A DNA stretch of 64,000 nt from Paramecium octaurelia (Eukaryota; Ciliophora; Oligohymenophorea; Peniculida; Parameciidae): assembly GCA_905182995.1 (NCBI GenBank), contig CAJJDP010000136.1, positions 50,625 through 114,624 on the forward strand. The letters run 5' to 3'. Below are positions 37,321-49,600 of this stretch, one piece after another (positions within the stretch are counted from its first letter, which is position 1; each line of letters starts with the position of its first letter). Under the pieces are notes generated by a model. That model saw only the letters and a list, made by a program, of their open reading frames with translations, had not been told where the DNA came from and ran no database searches. A program made the position numbers and the translations under genes.

Positions 37321-38376
37321 TCATTTTAATTCATTCTACACTATTGATATGGCCTTTTGCAAATTGGAAACATCTGCACTTTGAAATACATAGAATCCAT
37401 TATTTTCTTCAAATCCCAATCCATCCAGAGCATTTCTTGCTCCTAAAACTTAATCAATTTTAGTCAAATAAGCTTAAGAAGTTAATGAGATTTTTCGAAA
37501 CTTCTCTTCTTAAGGATTTTTTAATATGTTCTCTAAAATTTAAGATTAATTAATTAATACCAAGAATTTTTTAGATAAGTGTCAATGAATTATAAGCAGT
37601 GTCAGGTATAAGATCAGGTGGATAAGCCACTTTAATTTGTTTGATGCCTAATTCAAATAATTCAATAGGAGAGTATTTTTTTTATTACTATTGTTATTAA
37701 TTAGATTGAGCATAGGATTTTCCGAATCTGGCTTCTTTTTCTCTTCTCAATTATTCTTCCATTTCCTACTTATCTTTTAAAAATTGCTCTCTTTCTCTTT
37801 TTGCTTTCAATGCCTCTTGTTTCTTTTTCTATTCATCTAACTCTCTTCTAACATCATTCATTGCTTTTCCAGAAGCAATTCTGTTTTTTTCTTATTCAAA
37901 AGCAGCCTATTCTTCAGCGATTCTCCTTTTTTCTCGAAGCTTCTATTATAGTTCTCTGGCTTTAAATGCAGCCTCTTCAGGTGATATCTTTTTGCCATTG
38001 CCAACTATTTGTAATTCCTCTTCAAAATCCTAATCATTTTTGTGCTCCTCAATCCATTATTTTGCAGCTTCCACACCTTAATTTTAAGACAGCAATAAGG
38101 ATTTTTCTGCTACATTCTTTGAATGACCTTCACTCATCAAAATAGCCACATGCTCTTCATTAACATACTTTGTTATTGAATCAAATTATTAAGCTCCTGC
38201 TTGTTACTATTATGGTTATGGATTATCCGAAGTCTAACTCTCAATGTATGTAATCAAAACCTATAGATATTTTATAATGACACCTCAATATCAGTTGAAT
38301 TGGTGGAATTGATAGCATTTGTTATTTACTCATCAGTAAATCCCATATCTTGAAGCTAGGTTTTTGAACTTTCCAT
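37321..38376 (-). CDS. UBA and PUB (PUG) domain protein
   Basis: 334 residues with two introns (38261-38283 with a GTG donor; 37533-37560). Residues 1-45 form a UBA-like helix bundle (LQDMGFTDEQITNAINSTNS). A second UBA-like block follows (VAILMSEGHSKNVAEKSL, GVEAAKQWIEEH). Residues about 140-235 are a charged coiled coil (EEAAFKARELQQKLREKRR). The C-terminus is a PUB domain: IKVAYPPDLIPDTAYNSLTL, KFRKISLTSQAYLTKI, ARNALDGLGFEENNGFYVF. PUB domains dock on the p97/CDC48 tail and UBA domains bind ubiquitin, so a p97 cofactor is the natural inference. Its ATG is only 15 bp from the divergent NEK ATG. Confidence 0.8.
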
Positions 38377-38391
38377 TTTATTAAATTTATA

Positions 38392-39779
38392 ATGATGAAA
38401 AACTTCGTTGTTTTTGAGAAGTTGGGAGAAGGTAATATAAAACTCAATTGTAATATAGGATCGTTTTCTACGGTGTTGAAAGTTAAAAGACAATCAGATC
38501 AATAAGAGTATGCGATGAAGAAAGTGAGAATGGGATAATTGAAGGAAAAGGAGAAAGAGAACTCGTTGAATGAAATTCGAATATTGGCTAGCATCTAGCA
38601 TCCAAATATCATAGGCTATAAGGAAGCATTTTATGAAGAATAATCTTAATGTTTGTGCATTGTAATGGAATATGCAGATTAAGGAGATTTATAATAACAT
38701 ATCTAATAGCACATTTAACATAAGCAATACTTTTAGGAAATAGAAATCTGGAAAATGATTTACTAGGTTTTATTAGGTACTAACATTCTAATACTTAATC
38801 TTTAGCCTTGCGAACGTTACATCATATGAAGATTCTACATCGAGATTTAAAGTCAGCAAATGTATTTCTGCACCAAAGCAACTACAAACTTGGAGATATG
38901 AATGTTTCTAAAGTTGCCAAAAAGGATTTAGTATATACTCAAACTGGAACTCCGTATTATGCCAGTCCTGAAGTCTGGAGAGATTAGCCATATGATGCAA
39001 AAAGTGATATCTGGAGTTTGGGCTGTGTTGCATATGAGATGGCTGCACTTAAACCTCCCTTCAGAGCCTAAAATATGGAAGGGCTGTATAAGAAAGTGCA
39101 AAGAGGGTTGTTTGAACGAATTCCGTCTAAATTTAGTGGAGAATTGATGAACATCATTGGGTTATGTTTATAAGTGCAAAGCAAATCAAGGCCTTCTTGT
39201 GCTTAGCTACTAAGCAATCCAATTCTTTTAAGAAATGCTAGACAATTTATTACTGAAAGTAGAATTTCTTAATAAACTTAATCATCCTAGGCTGGTTCCA
39301 ATGTGCTTCTATAGACCATTAAATTGCCTAAGAATTTGAAACATCTTAAGGAGAAGCTCCCTAAATCTAAATATCTCATTGAGAGTGCCAATAAATCATA
39401 TGATGAATATTAAGTGAATAGTTCCTTTCTGCCTAAAATCAATAACCCAAAAGAAATTAGACCGCATTGTTCTGTTCCACCGTTAAAGAGTGATAGATAT
39501 CAATAGTAGTAACAGGGACAAATCAATTCATTACACGAGGACAGATCGAAATCAATTGCCAATTCAGTCCAAATGCTTGAGATGGAAAGAATCAGACAAA
39601 AGAAATTACTAGAAAAATAACAGAATTTAAAGATTAGTGTAATTCAATAGAATGCTATACCTTACATCAATAGTTCTTCTTCTCAAATCCAAAATCTGTA
39701 TGTAAATAAAGCACATAATCACGAATAAGTTCAATAGAAGCAATATTCAGAAGCACCTAAACCCATTTGGTGGGGATGA
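38392..39779 (+). CDS. NEK (NIMA-related) protein kinase
   Basis: 443 residues with two introns (38432-38458, 38777-38805). The kinase domain starts at FVVFEKLGEGSFSTVLKV, then YAMKKVRMG, LNEIRILASIQHPNIIGYKE, VMEYADQGDL, LHRDLKSANVFL (about residue 131), GDMNVSKVAKK (DMN replaces DFG, similar to the DLN forms common in ciliate and algal NEKs), GTPYYASPEVW and DIWSLGCVAYEMAALKPPF. Arrangement and HRDLKSAN favour the NEK family, which acts on centrioles, basal bodies and cilia. The C-terminal tail is Gln/Ser-rich and ends IWWG. A second in-frame ATG directly follows the first. Confidence 0.85.
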
Positions 39780-40016
39780 TTCTATGTTTTTTTTTGTTTC
39801 TTATCTAAGATAACTATATAAGCATAAATTATAATTGAAATGTGTGAAATAAAATCTAGAATGCTTAATTGAACATTCTTAATTAGAAGGGACAAATAGA
39901 ATGTATATCATTTTGATACAAATAATAATATTATTCACAAATATTAATATTTTCATTCTAACATTATTAAAAAATCATCATCTATCGTGTTAATTTTTGG
40001 AGATTAAATAAGTTAA

Positions 40017-42040
40017 TCAAAGGCTACTTAATAAATTAAAAATACCAACAATTGATAAATTCTCTTGAATCTTTTTCTATTGAACTTTTTATTCTTCATT
40101 GTTAGTACCCTATTTCTTATAATCTTAATAAAACTATTGGTTAATCAGATCTTCCAATTATTGTAATTCATCAACTTCTGAATCATTATCCTAGAAAAAT
40201 TAATCTTACATTAGCTTTTCAAAATAATTAGGAGATTATTAATTAATGATCTCTGAGGTTACTGGGATTGGTTATTGAACAGGTTATTACTTTTAATCAG
40301 ATATAGAAGATTTAAATAGTGAAGATTGAAATTATTCCATCATCATTTTTTCAATATCATTCAGATTAGATTTAGAATAATGCTCATTGTTATTATTTTA
40401 ATCTAAGTAGAATTATTAAAACATGAGTTCTTCTAATTTCTGGATCTCCTCAGCATTCCTTCTTAGACCATTGATTCTAATTGAAGGATCAACTTATCTA
40501 ATAGTCTATACTCTATCATAACTACTATTTAAGGATTTGTTCAGACTTGGAATTCTTAGATGATTCTACTTTGAAAAGGAATAGTCTCCAGTCTAATTAT
40601 ATCTGTTTAATGAAGATATTTCCTTAGGTCGAGACTATCGATTATTTTTATCTTAATTGGCTTATTGAATGCTAATCTCTTTTAATTTAGTTTCCATTTA
40701 GATCTTCTTTGATAGGACATTCTAAATATCAATATAAGATAATAATTGACTATCAAAATGGTTATTAGTATTCTTAAAATCAAGGTGAATAGATTTCAAT
40801 TGTTATAGAACATGTTGATATTTAGTCGAATAAGGATTGTGACTTCTTCGAATAGAGTACCGTATACTTGAATTTGAAACATTGCTATTCTAAATTTTAT
40901 ATGATTTTCTGTCATCATTTCTAATTTGTAACTATCTTCTAGTAGAAATGATTTCTGATTTCAAGGGTTCACTTTCCAGATCTACAATAACATGAATATT
41001 AAATCACTTCTAAAGAGAGAATGATTAAGTAACTCAGCAGATGTTGCTCTCTCTTTGGGATTGATCTTAAAGATTGAATTGAATATTTACAAAATCTCTT
41101 CGTTCTTAGTGATTTCTTAATAAGGAAATAACTCTATTGTATTTTAATCAGAATATATACATCCTTAATCAATGCACATCCTAATCTATTCGAGATTGAT
41201 GTTTACAGATAAATAATGCCAAGGCTATACCCTTGTCAACATTTCAATAAAGATACAACCAGCACTCCACAAATCAGATTATTCACAATATTCTTAACCC
41301 TTGAAACACTCTGGAGCACTATAGACTGACAATTTATAATCCTTCAAAATATAGATATCACTCAACTTTGCATTTGCTTCGCCATCTACTAAAACGTTGG
41401 ATGTTTTTAAATTCCTTATTAAATTTAGATGATACTTATGCAGAATTCCAGAATTGTGGAGACATTCCAATCCTTATAATATTTACTTCATAAACATTAG
41501 AGCCAATTGACTAGAAAATGAATTGAACTTCTACAACAACCAACTTATTGAACCACCACTTTCATATGGCATTAGAATTCTTATCTCATCTTTAACTTCC
41601 TCATTATTTTATATTGAATAATCCCATCCTATTATTTTATGCACATTTTTCAATTCCAACCTTGTTAGCTAGTCTACGAAATTAATTATATTGTTGAAAT
41701 CATCCTGCATACTTAATTTAAACTATTCTCATATGACTAAATACTATTTTGAATGCCAAAAGCTACCCATTCAATGTATTCAATGCACAATAAACATTGC
41801 ATCCCTCCTAAATCAAATCCCCCTCAATGTAATCATATACTATGTTCTATTCTTATTTATCTAATTTACATCTTCTTCCTTCTCCCCTTAATCATCAGCT
41901 ATTTACTCTACAAAGTCTTCATGTATTAACTCTCATATTTGAACATCACTTACTCTTATGCTCTTATCACTTAACTATGATCGATGGCCTATCTTTGCAA
42001 TCACTTTTTTCTTCTTTTTGAAACATGGTGAAGTACCCAT
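40017..42040 (-). CDS. MAP3K-like pseudokinase with long Gln/Asn-rich tail
   Basis: About 635-643 residues. Introns needed: 23, 22, 21 (41415-41435, AAG acceptor) and 26 nt (40982-41007, GTG donor). A further 24-nt one (41930-41953, GAG end) or an in-frame TGA lies near residue 28. Kinase-like region: NIVYDYIEGDLIQEGCNVYC, LLAFKI, VHKIIGWDYS, EIRILMPYESGGS, LHKNLKTSNVLV, KLSDIYIL, YSAPECFKGQEYCEQSDLWS and AGCIFIEML. The catalytic loop has KN where HRD is expected and the metal-binding DFG is DIY, so catalysis is doubtful. The remainder (about 300 residues) is polar, with coiled-coil parts. Probably a scaffold or allosteric partner; substrate and partner unknown. Confidence 0.75.
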
Positions 42041-43430
42041 TATAAAATAATAAAATTATAATCAATGGATTTTAATTGAAACTAGATATTCATTCTTTAT
42101 AACTCTTAGAACATTACTCTACCAATTACATTAATTTTATGATTCTGTTTATTAATTATTAAATATCTAAATAAACCACAAGATTTTAAATCACACAACA
42201 TTAGATAGTTTAAATTAAATCATATCCAAATCTCATACATAGCTTTCAATCCTAATTCTATTAACTAAATTCTTAGATTTCAACATAGTAGTATGGCTTC
42301 TATTATAATGGAACTATGTTACAATCCTTATAATTACTGAAATTGAAACTCATACAATTAGGAATGGATAAAATTAAATAGAGCTAAGACTTTGAACTAA
42401 TGCAATTTATAATTTATTTCATTTTAAATACTTCATATTTTATAAATTCAAATTAATTATTATTTCTCTTTGTCTTAAAATTTTCTATATGATAGCATCT
42501 TATTACTACTGAAAATTATAATAATAATTCAAATGTTTTTCTGAGAAAAATCAGCTAGCATGAATGCATTTGTGAGCAATTTTATAACACTCATTCAAAA
42601 CAATATTAATAATTTAATATGTAATTTATCAATTAGTGATTTAAGAGTAAAATTATGGATCTTTTTCATAGTTAATTATTTATGCTTTTGGAAATCATTT
42701 ATTTAGCTTTCTGAAGAATATATAGATAATTAATGAGTTAAATAAGTTAATTCAAAATATTAATGAATTCATGAAAATACGAGCAATATTTCGTAATTTA
42801 TAATAATACAATATTTACATTTATTACTGTATTATTAATTCTGATTAGGTATAAAATTTGATTGTGGAATGTTCTAATAAATCATGTGTATAATTTTCAT
42901 TTATTATGTATAAAACTTAAAAAATTGGGTTGTTTTGTTGTTCATTATTTAATATTACATATTAATACAAAATTCGTTATTTTTAGATTAGATTAATTAT
43001 TTATATAATTAGAGTAATCCTTTACAATCTAAAAGATCTTTATCAAAAAGAGAACTAAGTGTTTGCCAATAGTATCATCACATTACAAATGGTTTTGAAT
43101 TGTGATCCTAAACCTAGTATGAAAATTATTGTTATAAATAAAATGATATAATGGTTATAAATATAAAAGTAATCGTTTAATAATTCAATCTTAAGTGACA
43201 TTCGGATATTTAATATTATGATATGCATGGCAAAGGGTGCAAAACGATAATAGCGGAATTGCAAAAAATAATTTAGAATTTTACAATTCATATGCATTCT
43301 ATAAGATTTCATAATAATCTCAAGAGAATGGTAAATTTGAAATAAACAGATGATGAGATTAAATGATTATATAATGATTCGGAATAATAATAAAATCTTG
43401 GTATATATATTTAATTTAAATAACAAAGTA
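42041..43430. other. AT-rich intergenic stretch
   Basis: About 1.4 kb between two genes that point away from each other. The one 85-codon minus-strand frame (43055-43312) is rich in Ile/Phe/Tyr and looks like chance. No RNA gene or repeat found. Confidence 0.5.
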
Positions 43431-43794
43431 ATGCCTTTAATCGATTCAGAAGTTACGAAATACTAATGTGATGTATAGGAGAGTTCGAAAAAGATATCAA
43501 AGAAGTCTGGACATTGGAATTAAGAGGAACACGAATCATATCTTCGTTTTTTACAAGAAAATGTCAATCATAGCAAGGGCCAAAGACTATTTAAAAGAAT
43601 GAGCCAAGTAATAGGAACAAGAACACCAAGTTAATGCAGGTAATACTAAGTTTAATAAGATTAGATCTCATCATTAAAAGTTCAATCCTTAAAAACCATG
43701 TGATAAGATAACGTAAATAAAATTACTGAAAACAAAATAATTGATTAGATTATACATGAGTAGACATAAGGAAAAAGATTAGGATGAAGAATGA
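43431..43794 (+). CDS. Myb-like (SHAQKYF-related) protein, short form
   Basis: 112 residues with one 25-nt intron (43640-43664). The core GHWNQEEHESYLRFLQENV, FKRMSQVIGTRTPSQCR and SHHQKFNP parallels the gene at 29351 residue by residue, and the intron splits the same Arg codon in both. The C-terminus is short and basic (LIRLYMSRHKEKDQ). ATG 43431 is chosen because it immediately precedes the better-composed part; earlier in-frame ATGs exist in AT-rich sequence. Likely a single-repeat Myb-type DNA-binding protein without the Gln-rich tail of its paralogue. Confidence 0.75.
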
Positions 43795-44127
43795 ATGATA
43801 TTTTTTTATGTAAATATTAAATTCAATTTTTGCTGGTTGACGATGTTTAAATATTTAAATAATCAAAGGAAATTAGTTTTCAAGGGCCAGAACATACTTG
43901 AAAAGCTAAAGGGTTTAATTTATTTGAAATATCTTAATTCGCATCATTATAAAAATGCGGGAAGATAAATAAAATCTTTTAAAGATACTATTAAAATAGA
44001 GTGAAATCATATTAAAATGTTGAATTATCTCTAAAATGAGTTTTGAAGAATAACAAAGATATATTTGAGAGTAAATGAACAAAATGAACGAGTTATCTTA
44101 AGTTACAATAATACTATATTATTTATA
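43795..44127. other. intergenic stretch with possible 5' extension of the next gene
   Basis: AT-rich. The last 60 bases stay in frame with the next gene (VNEQNERVILSYNN) without an ATG, and an ATG at about 44036 gives a short MSFEEQQRYI frame ending in TGA. The next gene could have an upstream exon here. Confidence 0.4.
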
Positions 44128-45325
44128 ATGAATTTTGAGAACATTGTAAAATTTATAGAGAAATCCGAGGCTTGCCTAAACTATGAATTAATTTCTGCAC
44201 CTTTTGCTCCTAATACTTTTTCATTATGGAGAGAAGTAGTCTATGAAAATTTGTAACCTGATTAATGGTTTGAATTTGTGAAACAGATAGATAAATAATT
44301 GTTTTTAAGATATTTGCAAAACGTTAGAGAAGCATATGCAAAGAAACTTACATATTAAGATTTGAAGTTGAATGTGAGATATGAGATAGATGTCAAAAAG
44401 TTGGAGAAAATTTTTGAAAATGATCTAAGTAATAGACTATTACATTGATTTAGAGAAGCAGGTTGATACATTAACATTGTATCTCTCTTATTACCAAGCT
44501 CAAGTTGAATACGCTTACGATTTGTTAAGGAGAATACATACCTATAAGTTTGTGGACTTTACTGTTGAATAATTTTAGACATTGCAAAAAGATTAAACTT
44601 TGTATTAGAAATATTTGGATAATATTGTAATGGTTATATAAATTTTACATATAGATGGGAGGGTTCATTTAGAATGTTTAAGAGATAGCAACTGAGAAGA
44701 TAAAGGAGTTCTGTGCAAATGGATTAATAAAAAATAATTCATTTTTGGAATCTGGGAAATCCTTTATTAGTTAATTTTTATTCAAAGGAGGCATTGCAGT
44801 TAGTAAATTAAGCAATGTAAATTTGGGTTTATTTGTAAAAATGTTGAATTAATGATTTAGATTGGTGGAATTATAGCAGAATAAATTGTCAGTAAAGTAG
44901 CATTGAGTATAATGACATAGAGGATTAGTTCTAAATTAGATTTGTTGTAATTGGAATTAGATCAGATGACAAATGAATTAACTCAGATCAATTCAGATTT
45001 GGATAATTTGATTTATAGAACAGCTGAGGAGTTTCCTAAAAACTTTGAATAAAACAAAACATGTAAATATATATATAAATTGGATTAAGTTATACAAGTA
45101 TTTGTTTAAAAGAAATACAAAGTAAATTTAGGATCTGATATCATTTATTGTTCAGACACTAATACTATAATTCAGAAGAGTGTTGAAGACGATTGTGTAA
45201 TTCTAGATTAACTTGAATTTAATTTAGAACTTCAAGAGGAAATGGATGAAGATGTTTATATAATAAATTCACCCGCAAATATCAAAGATATTATTTAAGA
45301 GAATAAATCTAAAAAATTGGAATGA
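44128..45325 (+). CDS. unrecognised helical protein
   Basis: 374 residues with three introns (44429-44453; 44633-44654 with a GTT donor; 44835-44860), all needed to avoid TGA. Text includes MNFENIVKFIEKSEACLNYE, QPDQWFEFVKQIDKQ, a helical YLSYYQAQVEYAYDLLRRIH, then NGLIKNNSFLESGKSFISQF and a short hydrophobic GLFIGGIIAEQIVSKVALSI that could be a membrane or buried helix. It is followed by a coiled coil (LDLLQLELDQMTNELTQ) and an acidic tail. No known domain recognised. The start is uncertain because the frame continues upstream. Confidence 0.65.
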
Positions 45326-45517
45326 TTATATAAAATTATTTCTTTACTATAATAATTTTAAACTAAATAATAATATTAGATTTAAGATGATGTGAAAGAT
45401 TACATTTGAAAATAAGTTAACTATTAATTACTCAATTTTTAAGCTAAAATTTGAGTTGAGTTGTGTTGTAATTACGATGTAAATAATACAATTAATTTCT
45501 TTAATTAAACAGCAAAA

Positions 45518-46116
45518 ATGGGACCCGTGTGTTCAAATTCTTAAATAAAGAGAAAGGAATCAAAATAGATTCAAACTGATTAAGTTGTGGAATAAATAAA
45601 TAATAACACAAATATCTTAAATAACATAAACATTGTAATAGAGTTGATTTACGATATTAGTATCATTGATATGGAGATATATTAGTAAATGATCTTGATT
45701 TGGAATTCAAACAGGAAGTATATGTTGAAGATGTGATCAAGATTCAAGTGCATTAGGATGTTGAATAGCAAGTTGAGAATTCTGTTTCTGAAGAATCTCT
45801 TCATTCATTTCTTCCGTCTCAAAATCCTCGTCCTTCGATAACTTTGGAAAATGAACAAGAACCATATTCATAAATACTTCAAAGTATGATTGTGAAGAAG
45901 AAGGAGAAATTGTAAGTTATTTAGTAAGATATTCAAATGATTGATTACTCACCAATAAAATAGGAATCAAAATCCTAGAGTTCATAAATCATTAAGTCTG
46001 TCGAACCATTCAATTTAGATTTTGAATCATCCTCGTCCTCAGAACAATTTGAATGGAACCAGGAATACTCTATTGATAGCAATGGAGAAATTTTGGTAAC
46101 TGGGATTGTTAATTGA
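45518..46116 (+). CDS. hypothetical protein with possible N-myristoylation start
   Basis: 190 residues with one 26-nt intron (45660-45685). The N-terminus MGPVCSNSQIKRKES has Gly2, Ser6 and a Cys5 that could be lipidated, suggesting membrane anchoring. The rest is acidic, Ser/Gln-rich and low in hydrophobic residues (VSEESLHSFLPSQNPRPS, LDFESSSSSEQFEWNQ), probably disordered. No domain recognised. It ends 20 bp before the ATG of the next same-strand gene. Confidence 0.65.
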
Positions 46117-46136
46117 CTTTTAAAGTTTTGAATATT

Positions 46137-46539
46137 ATGAATAATATAAAACAATTAATAGAAGGGATTTAAAAAGTGGAACAGGAATTTAGTAAATAGA
46201 ACATAAATCCTGAAGATCGAATACCCATCATTAGTAAAATCTTGTTCGATGAAAGTTTGCAAACTCTAGATAATCTAGATTAAGTATTAATCACATAATT
46301 TTAGTAAAGTGGTATGCATTCATATAAACAAAGGTTTAAGTGAACTTAATGAATACATTGATTACTTACTTTATAGATTAGATTCATAATGTGATTTTGA
46401 ACTAAATTTAAATTATTAAACTAATGATAAAATATTGTAAGAAATATCATTCTGTTAATAATAATCGAAGGAACAAGCGACACAAGATGAAAACGATCTA
46501 ATAAAGGTATCAAGGCCAAGAATCTCCACTTAAAAATGA
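46137..46539 (+). CDS. small helical hypothetical protein
   Basis: 119-126 residues. A 22-nt intron (46312-46333) with an AAG acceptor is required to avoid a TGA; a 21-nt GTA...TAG intron just before it would also fit and does not change frame. Text: MNNIKQLIEGIQKVEQEF, PEDRIPIISKILFDESLQTL, SGLSELNEYIDYLLYRLDSQ. Predominantly helical and acidic. It resembles small subunits of coiled-coil complexes but I cannot identify it. Confidence 0.6.
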
Positions 46540-46624
46540 ATTATATAAATAAACAAATATTATAATTTTTATTGTTATCTTCATCTCAATTATTGTGATA
46601 TAAAATATAATCTAAATGAAAATA

Positions 46625-49600
46625 TCATAACTCTTGAAGATTTTAAAACAAAAAGTCAATGAATCTATCTCCTTTGACATTCAGAATGTCTAAAAAGTAT
46701 TTTGTAGCTAATTAATCATTTTCATCTTTATGAACAAAGAATAACAGTTCTTTTATATAAATAATTCTATCAAAATAGTTTGTATCTAAAACTCTATTAT
46801 AAATACATACTTTCTTCCTCTGAAACCTTCTCGAATTCATCAAACCAAGCTGGTGTATTCACAAAGTTCTCTTTACTAACCAAAGGCCCATTTAATTAAG
46901 CTTAATACATTTGCAATTCCTCTTCCTTTGGAACTGGGGATTGCAATAAGATCAAATATGTACAAATTTATCTGACATTCACATAACTAAATAGAGGAAG
47001 TAAAATACCCATTTTGATCAAGTACTTTGAGAACTCTCATCCATTATGCTGGGGATAGTTTAAGTACCCCATACGAGGATCTAGATAAGAGCAAAGCAAG
47101 TTGTTTAATATCAATCAGCAAATGAGTACTAGTGATAGCTCGTAAGTCTTCAATTAAATAATATAATTGAGATATGGAAAATCTATCCTTACTCAAAGGT
47201 TCTCTGGCTGTCAAAGGAGGAGGAATAGGAGTCAAGAAATTCAGAACTTCATGGTTGACGATGACATCAACAAATTGTAATTAGATTTCCTTTTAAATTC
47301 TTTCACCTCTTTCAATATATCCTCTGAATAGATTAGATATGGCATCTAATGCTTTGATTTCAGTTAAATGAGTATAATGAATCCATTCATCTAGTTTAGA
47401 ATACAAGAGATCAGCAGCCTATTTATATTTTAGAATAGATTATGAAGCATATCTTTTGATTACATCAACTCTTTCTTTAAATATTTGCTTTTCTAAATTG
47501 ATAGCATTTAATGCTTCTGCATTTTATAGTTCCTTCTTTATAACTTCTTCCTCTTTTCCTTTTTTCCCCTTTTTCTCTTCTTTCTTTGCAGGTTGTTTAG
47601 CTCCTTTTTTTGTTTTGTCTTCAACGATTTCTTCTTCTCCAGCAAATATTCTCAAAGTATCTGCTATTAATTTATCCAATCTAATTTGTGGGTCATCACT
47701 ATCTATCAATTATAATTCTCCAACCGGTGGTTATATATCTTATAATTCAATACCCTCTAATGCTCCATAATAATCATTTAACAATTAAATCGAATTGGAT
47801 GCTCGATCTAATTCAATTGCTAGCATTTACTTTAAATATAATAGATAGAGATCAATTTCATTTTCTATAAATTACGAGTTTTAGATTTGTGATTTTTCTA
47901 CTGTCAAGTCATTTTTTTTTTGATCAATTATATCTATTAATTAATCATATAAATCATCAACTCTCTAATGCAATTCCTCCTTACACACATCTTCTTCGCA
48001 TAAATCAGGGTTCTCCAATATAAATTCGTTGTATTATTCTTAGAAATTTCTAATAAAGAAGAACTTTTCATCTGGTGTATTAATTAAATCAATAAATTTG
48101 CGTTGGACATCCATTTAATAATTAGTAATGAATTCTCGTTATTCTCTGAATCCCTTGAAAATATTTTAAAGTGACATATATTTATTTTCAATTTGATTCC
48201 AAAAACTATTTAGATACTTTAATAATGCCTAATTTGGCTATTTTACAGGCAATGTATCTAATTGTACTTATTTATATTAACATTTCTTGTCTAATTCTTC
48301 TTATTCCTATTATTATTTGAGTAATTCTTCTTATTCCAATATTTTATTCTATTAGGCTTAGTATTTTTATTAGATTTAATTAAGTTGAATTTAAAGAAAG
48401 TTTTGGAATACCTAATCCACATCATAGAATACTCTCTCATAATTATTGGATGCATCCACACTTGTAAATGCATTTTAGATATTGGAACCACACTTAGATT
48501 CAAAACTATTATACCAATTTCTGACTCCCTCTATTTGAGTCATAAAATACGAATTTTTATCTGAGATCTACTCTTAAAGATTGTCTACTTCATATAATGG
48601 TTTGATTCGTTCAATTAAAGGAGCATTGTCAACAGGAGGAGGATTCGTATCTAGATGATATAAAGAATGGTTATGATTATCATATCTTCTTCCAATAGCT
48701 CTTCTTAGACACATTTCATTGGATGGCATTTCCAAATAAACGCAAACTCCAACTCCACTCTCCTGTTTAGTCCTTGGTACTATTTAATATTCATTTGGTC
48801 TAACTATTCTAGCAGCTTCTTAGAGTCTAGTCTATAAAGCTGTAGGTTCATCTTATGGTTGTATATTAGTTAGATATTTTTCCAGTAATTTTGCTTAATC
48901 ATAAGTATGAGGAAACCCAACCAATAGCCATCCTTTGCAATAAGGTTTGTTATTTATCATGTTGTTTCGATGAAAATCTTCCCAATTGATACCATCCTCA
49001 TTGAAATCATCAATAGTTTTAACTGTCCTAACATTATGATTTTGGCATTTTTCTTTTTGTTCCTCATAAATCTCTTCAAATGTTTACTAGTTAAATGTTC
49101 TTTTGATCTTCTACACAATAGCTTTGATATACAACTCATCAGGAATATTTTCTCCTTCTAAGAGATAATTGGATATTGATTGACCCAATTCTATTTATTG
49201 TTGATCCCAAACCTGAGAGTGCTCCTCTCCTTACTAATATTTACTTATATATTCCAATAACTCATTAATTATGACATCAACACACAATACAGTAATTCCA
49301 TATTTCTTGCTCAATAACTCACTGATAGTTCTCTTACCACTAAATGCAAATCCTATCAATGAACCTCTAAATGGAACATAAGGAATATTTAATTCTTGTT
49401 CTTCTTCATCAGTAATTTTAAATTAACTCTCAATTAAATATCTAACAACATTCCCAAGAGTATAGTTATTTTATGCTTTATAGATACTCCATGCTCCAGT
49501 TCCTTCTAAATAGTCTTACATCTCCATTTTAGCCAAAAACATTTTTTATTTATAATTTTAATTCTCTTATTTCTTCAATTCCTTTATTGGATCATAAGTT

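Noticed and set aside
43055..43312. 85-codon minus-strand ORF in an intergenic region
   Set aside because: Mostly Ile, Phe, Tyr and Leu as expected by chance in AT-rich DNA, with no motif or intron structure.
47456..47870. Plus-strand Ser/Phe-rich ORFs
   Set aside because: Opposite strand of the Lys/Glu-rich part of SPEF2.
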